Notes: a model not told the origin generated them from the letters alone. A DNA stretch of 64,000 nt from an uncultured Maribacter sp. (GCA_947504045.1 CANNFY010000003.1:310001-374000); one strand, 5' to 3'. Shown: positions 26,014-36,023, counted from the first letter of the stretch. Made by a program: numbers and translations.

Positions 26014-28308
26014 ATGACAAGACTAGTATTTCTTTTAATTTTTTTACTCTCTTTAAATGTTAAAGCACAAAATAGAGATTATCTCCTATTTACAGAGGCT
26101 AATATTATAAAGTTAAAAAATAAAATAATTTCTAGTACTGAAGTTAAAGAGGAATGGAATAAGCAATACAAGAACGCCAAAAAATTACTAAAAAAAGACC
26201 GCTTAAAATCTAAAGATGCTCATCTTTTAGGATTGGTTTATAGAATGACAGGCGAAGAAAAGTTTGCAAATAAATTAAAAGAATTACTTTTTAATTATAC
26301 CTCTAAAACAACATGGGAAGGAAAAACGCTATTAAATAGAAATCCACCCTGGATAGGAGGTTTAGGAACTTCACATACAAGTTATGATATTGCTATTGGT
26401 TTTGATTGTATTTACAAGTATTTAAATTCTTCAGAAAAAGAAGAATTGGCTCAAGGTATAGTTCGCTTAGGTATACAACCAGCAAGACACGATTGGTTAG
26501 ATACAACTACAAATATGCATACGTATGACACTATGGGGCATAATTGGTGGAGTGCTTGTGTTTATATGTCTGGAATAGCTTCTTTAGCCGTTAGAAACGA
26601 AATTCCAGAGGCAACAAAATGGGCAAAAGAAGTAGAGGATTCAGCTTCAGAGTGGATTAATTATAGCGGAAGTTTATTACAAAATAAACCAACAACTTTT
26701 GATAGTGATGGAGGCTTTTATGAAAGTGTTTGGTACGGAACTTATGGTACATCGCAATATTTATTATTTAGGTATGCCTTTACCAATGTATGGCCTAATG
26801 CACCAAAGATTACGTCTCCTATAATTGAAAAAATTGCAGATTTTTTTATTAATACGACCTACTTTGTAAAAGGAGGTAAGGATCTTGCAGTTAATTTTGG
26901 AGATTCTAAAATAAACGCTCACGGAGACCGAATAGTTAGGCTATTATGGCATTTAGGATATAAAAGTCAAGAAAATGAGTGGTACATGAACCATATTACA
27001 AATGGAGAAAATAACGATTCTAATGCAGCAGAGGCTTTAATTTTACATCCAGATAAAAAAGAGCTTGCTTCAAATTTTTTAAACGATAGACCTAAATCAC
27101 ATCTTTATAAGGATATGGGCTGGGCAACATTACGAAACTCTTGGGAAGATAATGCTACTATGCTTGCTGTAAAATCTGGTTTTACTTGGAATCATGCTCA
27201 TGCAGATGCTGGTTCTTTTATTTTATTTCATAATGGAAAAAACTTAATTATAGATTCCGGAACAGGTAGTTACCTTAATCCTTTGTTTACGGAATATTAT
27301 TGCCAAAGCGAGGCACATAATGTAGTTATGTTTAATGGGCAAGGACAGAATAGAAATGATCCATATTTTGGAAATGTAAATGCCGGGTCTGTACATAATC
27401 TTATAGAAGGTGAAGATTTTAAATATGTATTAGCTAATGCTACAGGGCCATATTCGCATATTTTAGCAAGAAATTATCGTAATTTTATTTGGGTTGGTGA
27501 TGTTATTTTAGTCTTAGATGATCTATTAGCCTATGAGCCAGGACAGTTTGAGTGGCTTTTACATTATAATGGGGAATCTACATTAAAAGGAGGTATCGAT
27601 TTAACTATTAAAGACGGAAATTCTAAAATTAGAGTACGTCCATTATTTCCAGAAACTTTTCCTCCAGGAGGGGAACGTCCGCATGATTTTCCAGAGCATA
27701 TGCGACTAACAGAAAAAATTGGCTATGAGTCTCATCATCCTGAAAATAAAAAGCCATATTGGTCTATTAGTCATTTTGAAAAAACCACACGTACTAAGTT
27801 TGTATCTGCAATTATTCTAGAAACTGAAGAAAATGAGAACAACCTTCCTATAATAACCAAAGAGGAGGGAAAAGACTATTTAAAAGTTTCTATAACACAA
27901 AAAGGAGAAACAACCGTAATGTATTTTAATCTGTTAGCAGACGGACGTTTAAAGCATAGAAATAGTTTAATTACTATAGAAGGTTGGGAAACGGATGCTT
28001 ACCTAACTGTTTTTAAATTTAAAGAAGGTGCAGACCAAACAAAGATTAGTAATTTAGAAGAGTTGTTTATTGGTCATGGTAGTTATGTAAGACGTAATGG
28101 GCAAGTATTAATGCATTCTCTGTCTAAGTATACGGCATTAATTGAGGGTTTTAGTAAAACACCAAATGTAATTTTTGAGGGGCAATCTAATGCTACTATT
28201 AATTTATATTCCGAAAATCCTCTACAAAATGTAAACTTAAATACCATAAATACTAGTGGTGTTTATGATGCGGTTAAAAAACTAATTCAAATAAAAATTA
28301 GAGAATAG
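26014..28308 (+). CDS. Heparinase II/III family polysaccharide lyase
   Basis: This 764-residue secreted protein (signal peptide to NVKAQ) is a more canonical heparinase II/III family member than the 900-residue group. It has an alpha/alpha toroid with GHNWWSACVYMSG near residue 176 and DGGFYESVWYGTYG near 235. The beta domain has WNHAHADAGSF near 393, with the His pair and metal-binding Asp, and SEAHNVVMFNGQ near 433. These match the catalytic His and Tyr arrangement of GAG and alginate lyases of this fold. The exact PL family (for example PL12 or PL21) cannot be settled by eye. It forms a single-gene unit controlled by its own promoter and operator-like repeat. Confidence 0.85.
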   Translation: MTRLVFLLIFLLSLNVKAQNRDYLLFTEANIIKLKNKIISSTEVKEEWNKQYKNAKKLLKKDRLKSKDAHLLGLVYRMTGEEKFANKLKELLFNYTSKTTWEGKTLLNRNPPWIGGLGTSHTSYDIAIGFDCIYKYLNSSEKEELAQGIVRLGIQPARHDWLDTTTNMHTYDTMGHNWWSACVYMSGIASLAVRNEIPEATKWAKEVEDSASEWINYSGSLLQNKPTTFDSDGGFYESVWYGTYGTSQYLLFRYAFTNVWPNAPKITSPIIEKIADFFINTTYFVKGGKDLAVNFGDSKINAHGDRIVRLLWHLGYKSQENEWYMNHITNGENNDSNAAEALILHPDKKELASNFLNDRPKSHLYKDMGWATLRNSWEDNATMLAVKSGFTWNHAHADAGSFILFHNGKNLIIDSGTGSYLNPLFTEYYCQSEAHNVVMFNGQGQNRNDPYFGNVNAGSVHNLIEGEDFKYVLANATGPYSHILARNYRNFIWVGDVILVLDDLLAYEPGQFEWLLHYNGESTLKGGIDLTIKDGNSKIRVRPLFPETFPPGGERPHDFPEHMRLTEKIGYESHHPENKKPYWSISHFEKTTRTKFVSAIILETEENENNLPIITKEEGKDYLKVSITQKGETTVMYFNLLADGRLKHRNSLITIEGWETDAYLTVFKFKEGADQTKISNLEELFIGHGSYVRRNGQVLMHSLSKYTALIEGFSKTPNVIFEGQSNATINLYSENPLQNVNLNTINTSGVYDAVKKLIQIKIRE

Positions 28309-28374
28309 TAGTATAGGGTTTTCTTAAAAAAGCTATTACACAAGCCCTATGTTAAAAGGGGGATCTAAAGAATC

Positions 28375-28405
28375 ATAATTTATTTAAAATGAGTTATGAT
28401 TTATA
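28375..28405 (+). promoter_or_regulatory. 21-bp-period direct repeat, putative PUL operator (site 5)
   Basis: ATAATTTATT (28375-28384) and ATGATTTATA (28396-28405) begin 21 bases apart and share eight of ten bases. They lie 90 bp before the lyase gene at 28496. The second half is identical to the second half of site 1. Confidence 0.55.
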
Positions 28406-28495
28406 GATTTTGCAAATAAAATAGACAATATTGCATTGGCAGTTTCTTTGCTGCTGTATGCTTGCATTTAAAAAAATAATTACAACCCTATTAAT

Positions 28496-31237
28496 ATGGC
28501 AAAAGTACTATTGTTTCTTATTTTCATGTGCATCCCTTATTTGTCTTTTGCACAAGAAAGTAAAACTATACCTATTCCTAAAGTACAGGAGCAAGGTTAC
28601 CCTAGATTATACATAACACAGAAGGAAAAAAAATCGCTTCAAAAAACAATTAAGAAAGAAACTTGGGCTCAAGAAGTTTTAGCAGGAATTCATAATCGTA
28701 TTGATGGGCATGTAGAACGACATATAGGTGACCCTGAATGGATGGTTTCTCGGTTACAAATGTATTGGAAAACAAAATCTACTACTGTTTATGTAAACGG
28801 AATTAATTATTCGCATGCAGATGGTGAAGCACCAGTACCAACAGTCCGTTTTGTAGGCTCTCGCGATTATACAACTCCTTATGGAAAACCAAAATTAGAA
28901 GATATACTTCCTTATATGGATGACCCTCGTGGATTATACCTTCCAAATAGAAATAAAGAAGGTAACCCTTTTGAGTGGGTAGAAGTATCTAAAACAGGAA
29001 GAATAGTGTATTCCATTAATGAAGAAATAATGGGCTTGGCAAGAGATGCTGCATTTGTATATTGGTTAGAAAATAACAAAGAATTTGCAAAGTTTTCTTT
29101 TGATGTATTTCACACTTATTTAGAAGGAATGTCGTACCGTTCGGAACCTATAGACTTGCTTAATGGTCATATTCAAACACTTGTAGGTTTTACTAATTTT
29201 CAAGTAATACATGAAGGTATTTTACGTGATATTGCTGTTCTCTACGATTTTTTACATGGCTATATAGAAGAAAATCATCCAGAAAAAATGGGTATGTATG
29301 ATACTACTATTAAGCGTTGGACGGATCAAATTATTAAAAATGGTGTGCCGCAGAATAACTGGAACTTGCATCAGGCAAAAATTATTTTAAAAGCAGCAAT
29401 GGTTTTGCAGAATAATGAATATTATGAAGATGGAAAAGGACGCCAATATTATATCGATTATATTTTAAATGTAACTTCTGCCAGACAATGGTCTTTAACT
29501 AAATTTATAGATTATGGTTACGATAAAAATAATGGCGTTTGGGCAGAATGCCCCGGATATTCTCAGGGTGTAACCAAAGACCTTACTAATTTTATTAGAG
29601 ATTTCGACAATACTTTTAATCATAATATTTTGCCTTATACGCCAGTAATGAGTAAGGCTGTAAAAATGTTACCGCAGTATTTATTCCCTAATGGACAAAC
29701 AGTAGCGTTTGGAGATTCTAATTATGCTCCTTTGAGTACAGAGGCAATGAGTGATATGATACGCATAGCCCAAAAAAACAAAGATAAAGAGCTAGAAAAA
29801 GAGTTTACAGGTCTATATAGATTATTTGAGAAAAAAAAGGAAAATTCATCAAGTAAAAGAAAGAAGAGTAAAGCTAGTATTTCCTCTTTTTTTGCCAGTA
29901 AGCCGCTAGTTTTAAATCCAAATTACGGAGAAGGAAATGTAGAAGATTATATTACGCAAACTTTTTATGCTCCAAATGTGAGTTGGCATGTGCAGCGCAT
30001 GGGTAAAGGAAAAGACGGTTTAATGGTTTCTTTAAATGCTTCTTTAGGAAATCATATGCATGCCAATGGTATTAATATGGAATTGTACGGTAAAGGCTTT
30101 GTACAAGGAGCAGACCCAGGAAAAGGCGCGGGTTACCTTCAGCCAAAGTATTTGGAGTATTATTCGCAGTTTCCTGCGCATAATACTGTAATGGTAGATG
30201 GTGTTTCTTCGTATACAGAAATGTTAAGCTACCATGCTTTTGAGCTGTTAGGGGAATATCCTAAATCGGAACAAAAAGCGGGTTATTATAAAGATATAAC
30301 ATATTCCGATTTATATTTTTTAGAGCCAGAAACACAAAGTGATCAAAACCGATTAGTAAGTATTGTAAATACGGGGAATACAACGGGGTATTATGTTGAT
30401 ATTTTTCGTTCCAAAAAACAGCGTAAAGGAGATAAGTTTCATGATTATTTCTATCATAATTTAGGGCAAAGTATGCAGGTGACTGACGAAAATGGAAGCC
30501 CTTTAAATTTAACAACAAGCGAGGAAATGGGTTTTGCAGGAGGGCATTTATATGCTTTTGATTATATGTGGGATAAAAAATCTATAAAAACTAATAAAGA
30601 CTATCAAGCAGAATGGAAGATAGATATGCCAGAAGGGAAAGAAGATGTTTTTATGCATTTGTGGATGAAAGGAACCAAAGGTCGTGAAGTATTTTCTATA
30701 AAATCGCCACCCAATAAAGCTTTTAAAAAAGGGCACAATCTTCCGTATGAAGTGGATAAAGCGCCTTATTTAACCCTTGCCGCAAGACAACATGGTGAAG
30801 CTTGGGAACATCCTTTTGTTTCTGTGTTTGAACCTTTTACTTCTAAGCAAGGTAAGAGTATTGCAAGTATTTCAAGTTTTGAAGATGAAAATGGAAATAC
30901 AGATTTTGTAGGTGTAAACATAACACATAAATCCGGAAGAATAGATAAAGTTATGTCTTCTAAAAACGGAGCTATTGCAAAATATAAGGGAGTGTTAAGT
31001 AATGCATCTTATGCATTAATAGCTAATAAGAAAAATGGTGATTTAGTATTTTTTGTTGGTAATGGTACAACTCTTAAAAGTAATAATTTAGAAATTGTAG
31101 CAACCGAGAGCGGTAATATAGTACTAGAAAAAATAAATGGAAAATTTTATTTACATAATCAAGTGCCAATTGTAATTATTACGAATGGTACAGAAAAGAA
31201 GTTTGCTGCTGGTTTAAAACGTAGTATAGATTTATAG
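28496..31237 (+). CDS. Large heparinase II/III-fold polysaccharide lyase (paralogue 4)
   Basis: This 913-residue secreted protein (signal peptide to YLSFAQ) is collinear with the products at 4220 and 13387: GYPRLYITQKEK, EWMVSRLQMYWK, APVPTVRFVGSRDY, NNWNLHQ (near residue 288), a Tyr in AECPGY (near 355), GNHMHANG (near 518) and AHNTV (near 561). The middle of the His motif reads HMH instead of HAH. A Lys/Ser-rich insert (residues about 445-470) separates the toroid from the beta domain. It is the first gene of a second lyase operon, behind operator site 5, and is followed 33 bp later by an esterase gene. Confidence 0.82.
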   Translation: MAKVLLFLIFMCIPYLSFAQESKTIPIPKVQEQGYPRLYITQKEKKSLQKTIKKETWAQEVLAGIHNRIDGHVERHIGDPEWMVSRLQMYWKTKSTTVYVNGINYSHADGEAPVPTVRFVGSRDYTTPYGKPKLEDILPYMDDPRGLYLPNRNKEGNPFEWVEVSKTGRIVYSINEEIMGLARDAAFVYWLENNKEFAKFSFDVFHTYLEGMSYRSEPIDLLNGHIQTLVGFTNFQVIHEGILRDIAVLYDFLHGYIEENHPEKMGMYDTTIKRWTDQIIKNGVPQNNWNLHQAKIILKAAMVLQNNEYYEDGKGRQYYIDYILNVTSARQWSLTKFIDYGYDKNNGVWAECPGYSQGVTKDLTNFIRDFDNTFNHNILPYTPVMSKAVKMLPQYLFPNGQTVAFGDSNYAPLSTEAMSDMIRIAQKNKDKELEKEFTGLYRLFEKKKENSSSKRKKSKASISSFFASKPLVLNPNYGEGNVEDYITQTFYAPNVSWHVQRMGKGKDGLMVSLNASLGNHMHANGINMELYGKGFVQGADPGKGAGYLQPKYLEYYSQFPAHNTVMVDGVSSYTEMLSYHAFELLGEYPKSEQKAGYYKDITYSDLYFLEPETQSDQNRLVSIVNTGNTTGYYVDIFRSKKQRKGDKFHDYFYHNLGQSMQVTDENGSPLNLTTSEEMGFAGGHLYAFDYMWDKKSIKTNKDYQAEWKIDMPEGKEDVFMHLWMKGTKGREVFSIKSPPNKAFKKGHNLPYEVDKAPYLTLAARQHGEAWEHPFVSVFEPFTSKQGKSIASISSFEDENGNTDFVGVNITHKSGRIDKVMSSKNGAIAKYKGVLSNASYALIANKKNGDLVFFVGNGTTLKSNNLEIVATESGNIVLEKINGKFYLHNQVPIVIITNGTEKKFAAGLKRSIDL

Positions 31238-31270
31238 CTTGTTGCACCTTTTGAACTTAAAAAACAGGAA

Positions 31271-32251
31271 TTGAAAATAGAAAATACAATTGATTATAAA
31301 ATATATTTAAGATTAATACGTGTAGTATTTTTTGGATTATCATCTATTGTCTTAGGTCAAAAACCTAGTGATTTAAAGATTTTAGAAAGTTTTAATTACC
31401 AAAAAAATGTAGTTTATAAAGTGGTAGATGGTATGCATTTAGAAATGGATATTTATTACCCAGAACCAGATAAAATAAAAAAGAAAAACCCATGGATGCT
31501 ACACGTTCATGGCGGTGGATGGGCAGGAGGAGATAGGTATAAGGTTTTTAGAAAATCTTTTTTAGGAACATTAAAAGCTCTTTTGGATAAAGGAGTGGTA
31601 TGTGTAACTATTGAGTACAGAAGGGCTAGTAGAACTATTGGCGGCCCAACTGCTTATGATGCTGTTGTAGATGCTAAAGATGCAGCTAAGTATCTTTTAA
31701 AAAATGCGAATAAATATAAATTAGACAAAAAACAGTATGGTGTATGGGGAGGCTCAGCTGGAGGGCATTTAAGTTTATTAACAGCCTTAGGCAAAAATTC
31801 AATGTTTAAAGGAGACAAGCAATTAGTAGATTTTAACCCAAAGTTTAAATGTGTAGTGTCTTATTTTCCAGCAACTTCGCTACTTAATCCGGAATTGGTG
31901 CCAGGCTCTCTTTTTGAAAAACAAGATTCTTATAATAGAATTTTAGGAGATAGTTTAAAGAATAAAGTTGCGTTAGCAAAGCTACTTAGTCCCACGGAGC
32001 ATTTAAAAAAGAATAGTCTTCCTATTTTGTTAATTCATGGAGACAAGGATACCGTTTTGCCTATTATTAATTCTACCTATATGGTGGAAGTAGCTAAAGA
32101 AAAACAGGCAAATGTTCAATTGCTAACTATTAAAAATGCTGGCCATAGTTTTAGTGGCGAAAATATTTCACCATCATTTAAAGAGTTAAACCAATACGCT
32201 ACCAATTTTATTCTTTCGTATTTGAAAGATGAAAATATTAACACAAACTAG
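31271..32251 (+). CDS. Alpha/beta hydrolase, carbohydrate esterase-like
   Basis: This 326-residue protein begins at a TTG codon; the only in-frame ATGs lie well inside the fold. The TTG start yields a signal-like segment (LRLIRVVFFGLSSIVLGQ) and has CAGGA just upstream. The fold is that of BD-FAE/acetyl-xylan-esterase-type hydrolases: LHVHGGGWAGG oxyanion loop, nucleophile Ser162 in GGSAGGH, Asp258 in HGDKDT and His292 in AGHSF. It resembles the N-terminal module of the fusion protein at 16189. It probably removes acetyl or other acyl groups from the glycan so that lyases and glycosidases can act. It lies between a lyase and a sulfatase in the same operon. Confidence 0.82.
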   Translation: MKIENTIDYKIYLRLIRVVFFGLSSIVLGQKPSDLKILESFNYQKNVVYKVVDGMHLEMDIYYPEPDKIKKKNPWMLHVHGGGWAGGDRYKVFRKSFLGTLKALLDKGVVCVTIEYRRASRTIGGPTAYDAVVDAKDAAKYLLKNANKYKLDKKQYGVWGGSAGGHLSLLTALGKNSMFKGDKQLVDFNPKFKCVVSYFPATSLLNPELVPGSLFEKQDSYNRILGDSLKNKVALAKLLSPTEHLKKNSLPILLIHGDKDTVLPIINSTYMVEVAKEKQANVQLLTIKNAGHSFSGENISPSFKELNQYATNFILSYLKDENINTN

Positions 32252-32265
32252 CAACTATAATTAAG

Positions 32266-34008
32266 ATGAAAAAAGGAATATTAAATACAGTTTTAGCAGT
32301 TTTATTTTTAGTTCTAACATCAGTAGAAACCAAAGGGCAGTCTTCCGTTACTCAAAAACCAAATGTAATTTTAATACTTACAGATGACCAAGGGTATGGA
32401 GATACTTCTTTATATGGAAACCCTTTATTAAAGACCCCAGAAATAGATAAAATATCGCAAGAGTCTGTTCGTTTTACAGATTTTCATGTTGCACCTATGT
32501 GTACACCAACAAGAAGCCAATTATTATCTGGGTTAGATGCCATGCGTAATGGTGCAACAGCAGTGTGCCAAGGGCGTTCTATGCTGCGTAGTGATATTAA
32601 AATAATGCCACAGTATTTTGAAGATGCAGGTTATGCAACAGGTTTATTTGGTAAATGGCATTTAGGAGATAGTTATCCGTATAGACCTAGGTTTAGAGGG
32701 TTTCAAGAAACCATTTCTTTTCGTGCATTTGGTATAACCTCTTTGGCAGATTATTGGGGAAACACCTATTTTGACCCTTTTTTTATGCATAATGGAATTG
32801 ACACAAAATTTGAAGGCTATTGTACTGATATTTTTTTTGAGGAAGCTATTTCTTGGATGAAAAAATGTCAACAAGAACAAAAGCCCTTTTTTTTATATCT
32901 ACCTACCAATACTCCACATGAGCCAGATATTGTTGCAGATGAATATGCAGCACCTTATAAGGGCTCTTATAATGGAACTACAATTCCAGAAAATTTTTAT
33001 GGTATGATTGCTAATCTGGATGAAAATATAGGAAAGTTAGAGGCATTTTTAAAAGAAAGCGGATTACGAGATAATACTATTTTAATATTCATGACAGATA
33101 ATGGTACACAAAGTAAATATGCGCAAGCAATATTTAATGCCGGAATGCGTGGAAGAAAAAAAAGTGTATACGAAGGCGGTCATAGAGTTCCTTTATTTAT
33201 ACGTTGGATTAATGGGAAATTGCACCATGGAACAGATATTTCAGAATTAACCGAAGTGCAAGATGTATTACCAACATTAATGGAGCTATGTAAATTGAAT
33301 ACTAAAGAGGAAAACCTTGATGGAACAAGTTTGTCTGGTCTTTTAAAAGGAGACAAAGAAATAGAAGACCGTATGTTAGTTATACAATATAATATAAGTG
33401 GAGAAAAATGGGATTCAGCAGTAGTTCTTTGGGATAAATGGCGATTAACAAAAAAAGACGAACTATACAACATAGCAAATGATCCAGCGCAAGAAAATAA
33501 TGTAATTAAACAGTACCCAGACATTGCTAAAAAAATGGAACTACATTATGATGAATGGTATAAAAAAGTAACCTCAGATTTTAATAAAAAACGACACATA
33601 ATTATTGGGTCAGAAAAAGCCAATCCAGTCATGCTATATGCTAGTGATTGGAATGGAGACTATTGCGATAATCCAGGTCGTCTTATTAAAGCAAACGGAA
33701 ATGGCTATTGGGATATTATGGTAGAAAAAGCTGGAGTTTACGAAATTGAACTTTTTCGTTGGTCCGAAGAATCTCAAAAAACGCTTATTGATTCTTATGA
33801 TGGAAAAACAGAAAGAGGTAGTAGACCTATAGTTAAGGCGCAACTACTAGTGGGAGAATATGATAAAACTGTAGTAACAAATGCTAATGATAAGTCTGTA
33901 ACATTTAAAGTAAAATTGAACGCAGGTAAAACCACTATAAAAAGTAACCTGTTTGATAAGGATAATAACATATTATGCGGTGCAATGTATGTAAAAGTAA
34001 CATTGTAA
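32266..34008 (+). CDS. Type I sulfatase with C-terminal beta-sandwich extension
   Basis: This 580-residue secreted sulfatase (signal peptide to TKGQ) has LTDDQGYGDTSLYGNP near residue 45, the formylglycine motif MCTPTRSQ with Cys79, FGKWHLGDSYPYRPRFRGF near 128, and FMTDNGTQSKYA near 275. The sulfatase fold ends near residue 430. About 140 further residues follow (from HIIIGSEKANP), with GYWDIMVEKAGVYEIELFRW resembling a beta-sandwich or CBM-like module. A homologous tail is found on the sulfatase at 47521. It is predicted to remove sulfate esters in the periplasm; position specificity is unknown. It is co-transcribed with the esterase 14 bp upstream. Confidence 0.9.
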   Translation: MKKGILNTVLAVLFLVLTSVETKGQSSVTQKPNVILILTDDQGYGDTSLYGNPLLKTPEIDKISQESVRFTDFHVAPMCTPTRSQLLSGLDAMRNGATAVCQGRSMLRSDIKIMPQYFEDAGYATGLFGKWHLGDSYPYRPRFRGFQETISFRAFGITSLADYWGNTYFDPFFMHNGIDTKFEGYCTDIFFEEAISWMKKCQQEQKPFFLYLPTNTPHEPDIVADEYAAPYKGSYNGTTIPENFYGMIANLDENIGKLEAFLKESGLRDNTILIFMTDNGTQSKYAQAIFNAGMRGRKKSVYEGGHRVPLFIRWINGKLHHGTDISELTEVQDVLPTLMELCKLNTKEENLDGTSLSGLLKGDKEIEDRMLVIQYNISGEKWDSAVVLWDKWRLTKKDELYNIANDPAQENNVIKQYPDIAKKMELHYDEWYKKVTSDFNKKRHIIIGSEKANPVMLYASDWNGDYCDNPGRLIKANGNGYWDIMVEKAGVYEIELFRWSEESQKTLIDSYDGKTERGSRPIVKAQLLVGEYDKTVVTNANDKSVTFKVKLNAGKTTIKSNLFDKDNNILCGAMYVKVTL

Positions 34009-34110
34009 TTTATTAAGGCAAAATCCACAATTAGCTAAACATTATAAAAGTTTTTTTTAAAATTTATATATAAAATGTAGTTAGTGAAGAGCAAATTAAA
34101 TAGTTAAAAA

Positions 34111-35895
34111 ATGAATAAATTACTCCTCCATGCTGTATTTATAATAATTGTAGCTAATAATTTAATTGGGCAACAACCAAATTGTTCTAGCGCAAAAAAA
34201 TATTGGAACATTCAAACACCATTAATATCCTATCGTCTGCCACCACCGCCAATTAATTATAAACCAGAACAAAAGGATTTGGATGGAGATGGTGATCCAG
34301 ATATTATATATTCCATTACTATTAGAGACACGCCCATTATGTGGATTGATGATGATGACGATATGAAAGCGGGTGACTTTGAAGGAGATACGGATAGTGA
34401 CTGTTTGTTAATTGATATTAATAAAGATGGCAAATATTGTGATATTAACGACGCAGCATTTGATTGGATTGATACTGATGGAGATGGCTTGGCAAACATG
34501 CAAGTTTATATAGATAATACGCCTAAAGGTACAAGAAGAGGTCCGCATTACATGTGGATGATAGATGCAGATAAAGATAATATATTTAATTATTTTGATT
34601 GGAATACATTTCGTTTACGGGCATGGTTACATGATGGGACATCAAATTTTATCGAAGATTATTCCGGCAAGAGTACTTTTTTAAAGGCACATGCTTCTAC
34701 AGATCGTATAAATGATTTACGATTGAATTGGGAAAATCCTTTTTTATTTTGGGATCATGATAATGATGGACTTACAGAAATGACTCTTAGGGCTACAGAT
34801 AACCCTGTAGATCGTAATAAACAATATACCGAGGGGATAATCCGCTACATTGCTCTCGCATATGATTTAGATAATGATAATGCACCAGGAAATGAATTTG
34901 ACTACGATATGTCCATCAAATTTCAAGGTAAAGGATTTGATTATATGGATCAGGTTCACAAATTCAAGAATAAACGGGTAGAAGAAACAGATGAATATAT
35001 TAATGACCCTAGATGGAGACAACTTTCAGAACTTATTTATCCAGGCTTTGATACTGCTATAGATTTAACTTATAATAGAGGGAAGTGGGATAATGTTTTT
35101 TTTGTTTATGATGAAGATGATGATTGTGAACGTTGGGAACGAGTGGAATTTTACTATCCTATGGATCTTTTTAAAGTAGGAGCAAAAAATAAGCGCATTG
35201 CAGACGGTGAGAAACAAGGGGGCGGATTAGATAATCATATTCAGGCCGACGCCATTGGGGATCGCGGAGAATGGGATTTGGACAATAGTGGAAAAGGTAA
35301 TATCTATATTTCTAATTTTGATGGAAGAATACATCTTTATGGAGCTGAATGGGGAGCATGGAGAGTGGATCAATTGGCTTGGTCTTATCAGAGTTGGGGT
35401 GGGGTTGAAGATTTTTATGAGCCTAAAGATAAACGACTCCAAAAAGAATTTAGCCCTTTTAGTACTTTCAAATATGAAGACACAAATGGCAATGGATTTC
35501 TGGATCTAATTGAAATAGATATTAATGGGGATGCTATTTTTGATAAGAAGGTCTCCTTATTAAAACTTAAAATAGATGATGTATGCAAGATTATCAATAC
35601 ATCAGAAATGAGTTATGAAGATTATAGAGTCTTACACAAAACAATGTCTGATAATATTTGGAAAAGAGCGCAAATAGCATTAAAAGTAGCAAGTCAACAA
35701 GGGCTTAATACAAGTTGGTACGCTTTCATGAAAAATCCAAAATCAGAATACCAAAAATACAATTATGGTTATTGGATTCAATTTTATGTGTATATGGATT
35801 TGATTGATAATTACTATCGTATAAAAAAGGGGTTAAAACCTAGTCTAATAGATAAGGCATATTTCGGAGGTAATTGGAAGGCATTACTCAATTAA
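34111..35895 (+). CDS. Unrecognised secreted Asp-rich repeat protein
   Basis: This 594-residue protein has a signal peptide (to NNLIGQ). I do not recognise its family. It contains many short acidic loops of the calcium-binding DxDxDG type (DLDGDGDPD, DINKDGKYCD, DTDGDGLANM, DADKDNIFNY, DHDNDGLTEM, DLDNDNAPGN, DTNGNGFLDL), each followed by hydrophobic or aromatic strands. A repeated, calcium-stabilised fold is therefore likely. The C-terminal 100 residues are helical and Tyr/Trp-rich (SWYAFMKNP, YGYWIQFYVYMDLIDNYY). It follows a sulfatase after 102 bp and precedes another operon. A new carbohydrate-binding or lyase family is possible. No operator-like repeat precedes it, so it probably belongs to the 28496 transcript. 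Confidence 0.75.
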   Translation: MNKLLLHAVFIIIVANNLIGQQPNCSSAKKYWNIQTPLISYRLPPPPINYKPEQKDLDGDGDPDIIYSITIRDTPIMWIDDDDDMKAGDFEGDTDSDCLLIDINKDGKYCDINDAAFDWIDTDGDGLANMQVYIDNTPKGTRRGPHYMWMIDADKDNIFNYFDWNTFRLRAWLHDGTSNFIEDYSGKSTFLKAHASTDRINDLRLNWENPFLFWDHDNDGLTEMTLRATDNPVDRNKQYTEGIIRYIALAYDLDNDNAPGNEFDYDMSIKFQGKGFDYMDQVHKFKNKRVEETDEYINDPRWRQLSELIYPGFDTAIDLTYNRGKWDNVFFVYDEDDDCERWERVEFYYPMDLFKVGAKNKRIADGEKQGGGLDNHIQADAIGDRGEWDLDNSGKGNIYISNFDGRIHLYGAEWGAWRVDQLAWSYQSWGGVEDFYEPKDKRLQKEFSPFSTFKYEDTNGNGFLDLIEIDINGDAIFDKKVSLLKLKIDDVCKIINTSEMSYEDYRVLHKTMSDNIWKRAQIALKVASQQGLNTSWYAFMKNPKSEYQKYNYGYWIQFYVYMDLIDNYYRIKKGLKPSLIDKAYFGGNWKALLN

Positions 35896-35919
35896 CAGAT
35901 AGAAGTATTCAGTTAGTAT

Positions 35920-35950
35920 AATAATTATACTTTTTGAATCATAGTTTATA
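35920..35950 (+). promoter_or_regulatory. 21-bp-period direct repeat, putative PUL operator (site 6)
   Basis: AATAATTATA (35920-35929) and ATAGTTTATA (35941-35950) begin 21 bases apart. The second half is identical to those of sites 3 and 4. It lies 98 bp before the sulfatase gene at 36049. Confidence 0.6.
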
Positions 35951-36023
35951 TTATCCTTAAATCTCTATTTGTAATTTTAAGATTTATATTTCGCATTAGA
36001 GATATTTTTTATTAGCGCATAGT

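Noticed and set aside
28309-28365. Possible hairpin after the lyase gene at 26014
   Set aside because: The ATAGGG and CCCTAT words are far apart with no T run, so it does not qualify as a terminator.
28431-28616. 61-codon frame overlapping the start of the lyase gene at 28496
   Set aside because: It overlaps the signal peptide region of a clear gene in another frame and resembles nothing known.
34038-34068. Possible operator pair before the Asp-rich protein gene
   Set aside because: AAAATTTATA at 34059 fits one half-site, but the word 21 bp upstream (AACATTATAA) does not; the gene probably shares the upstream operon's promoter.
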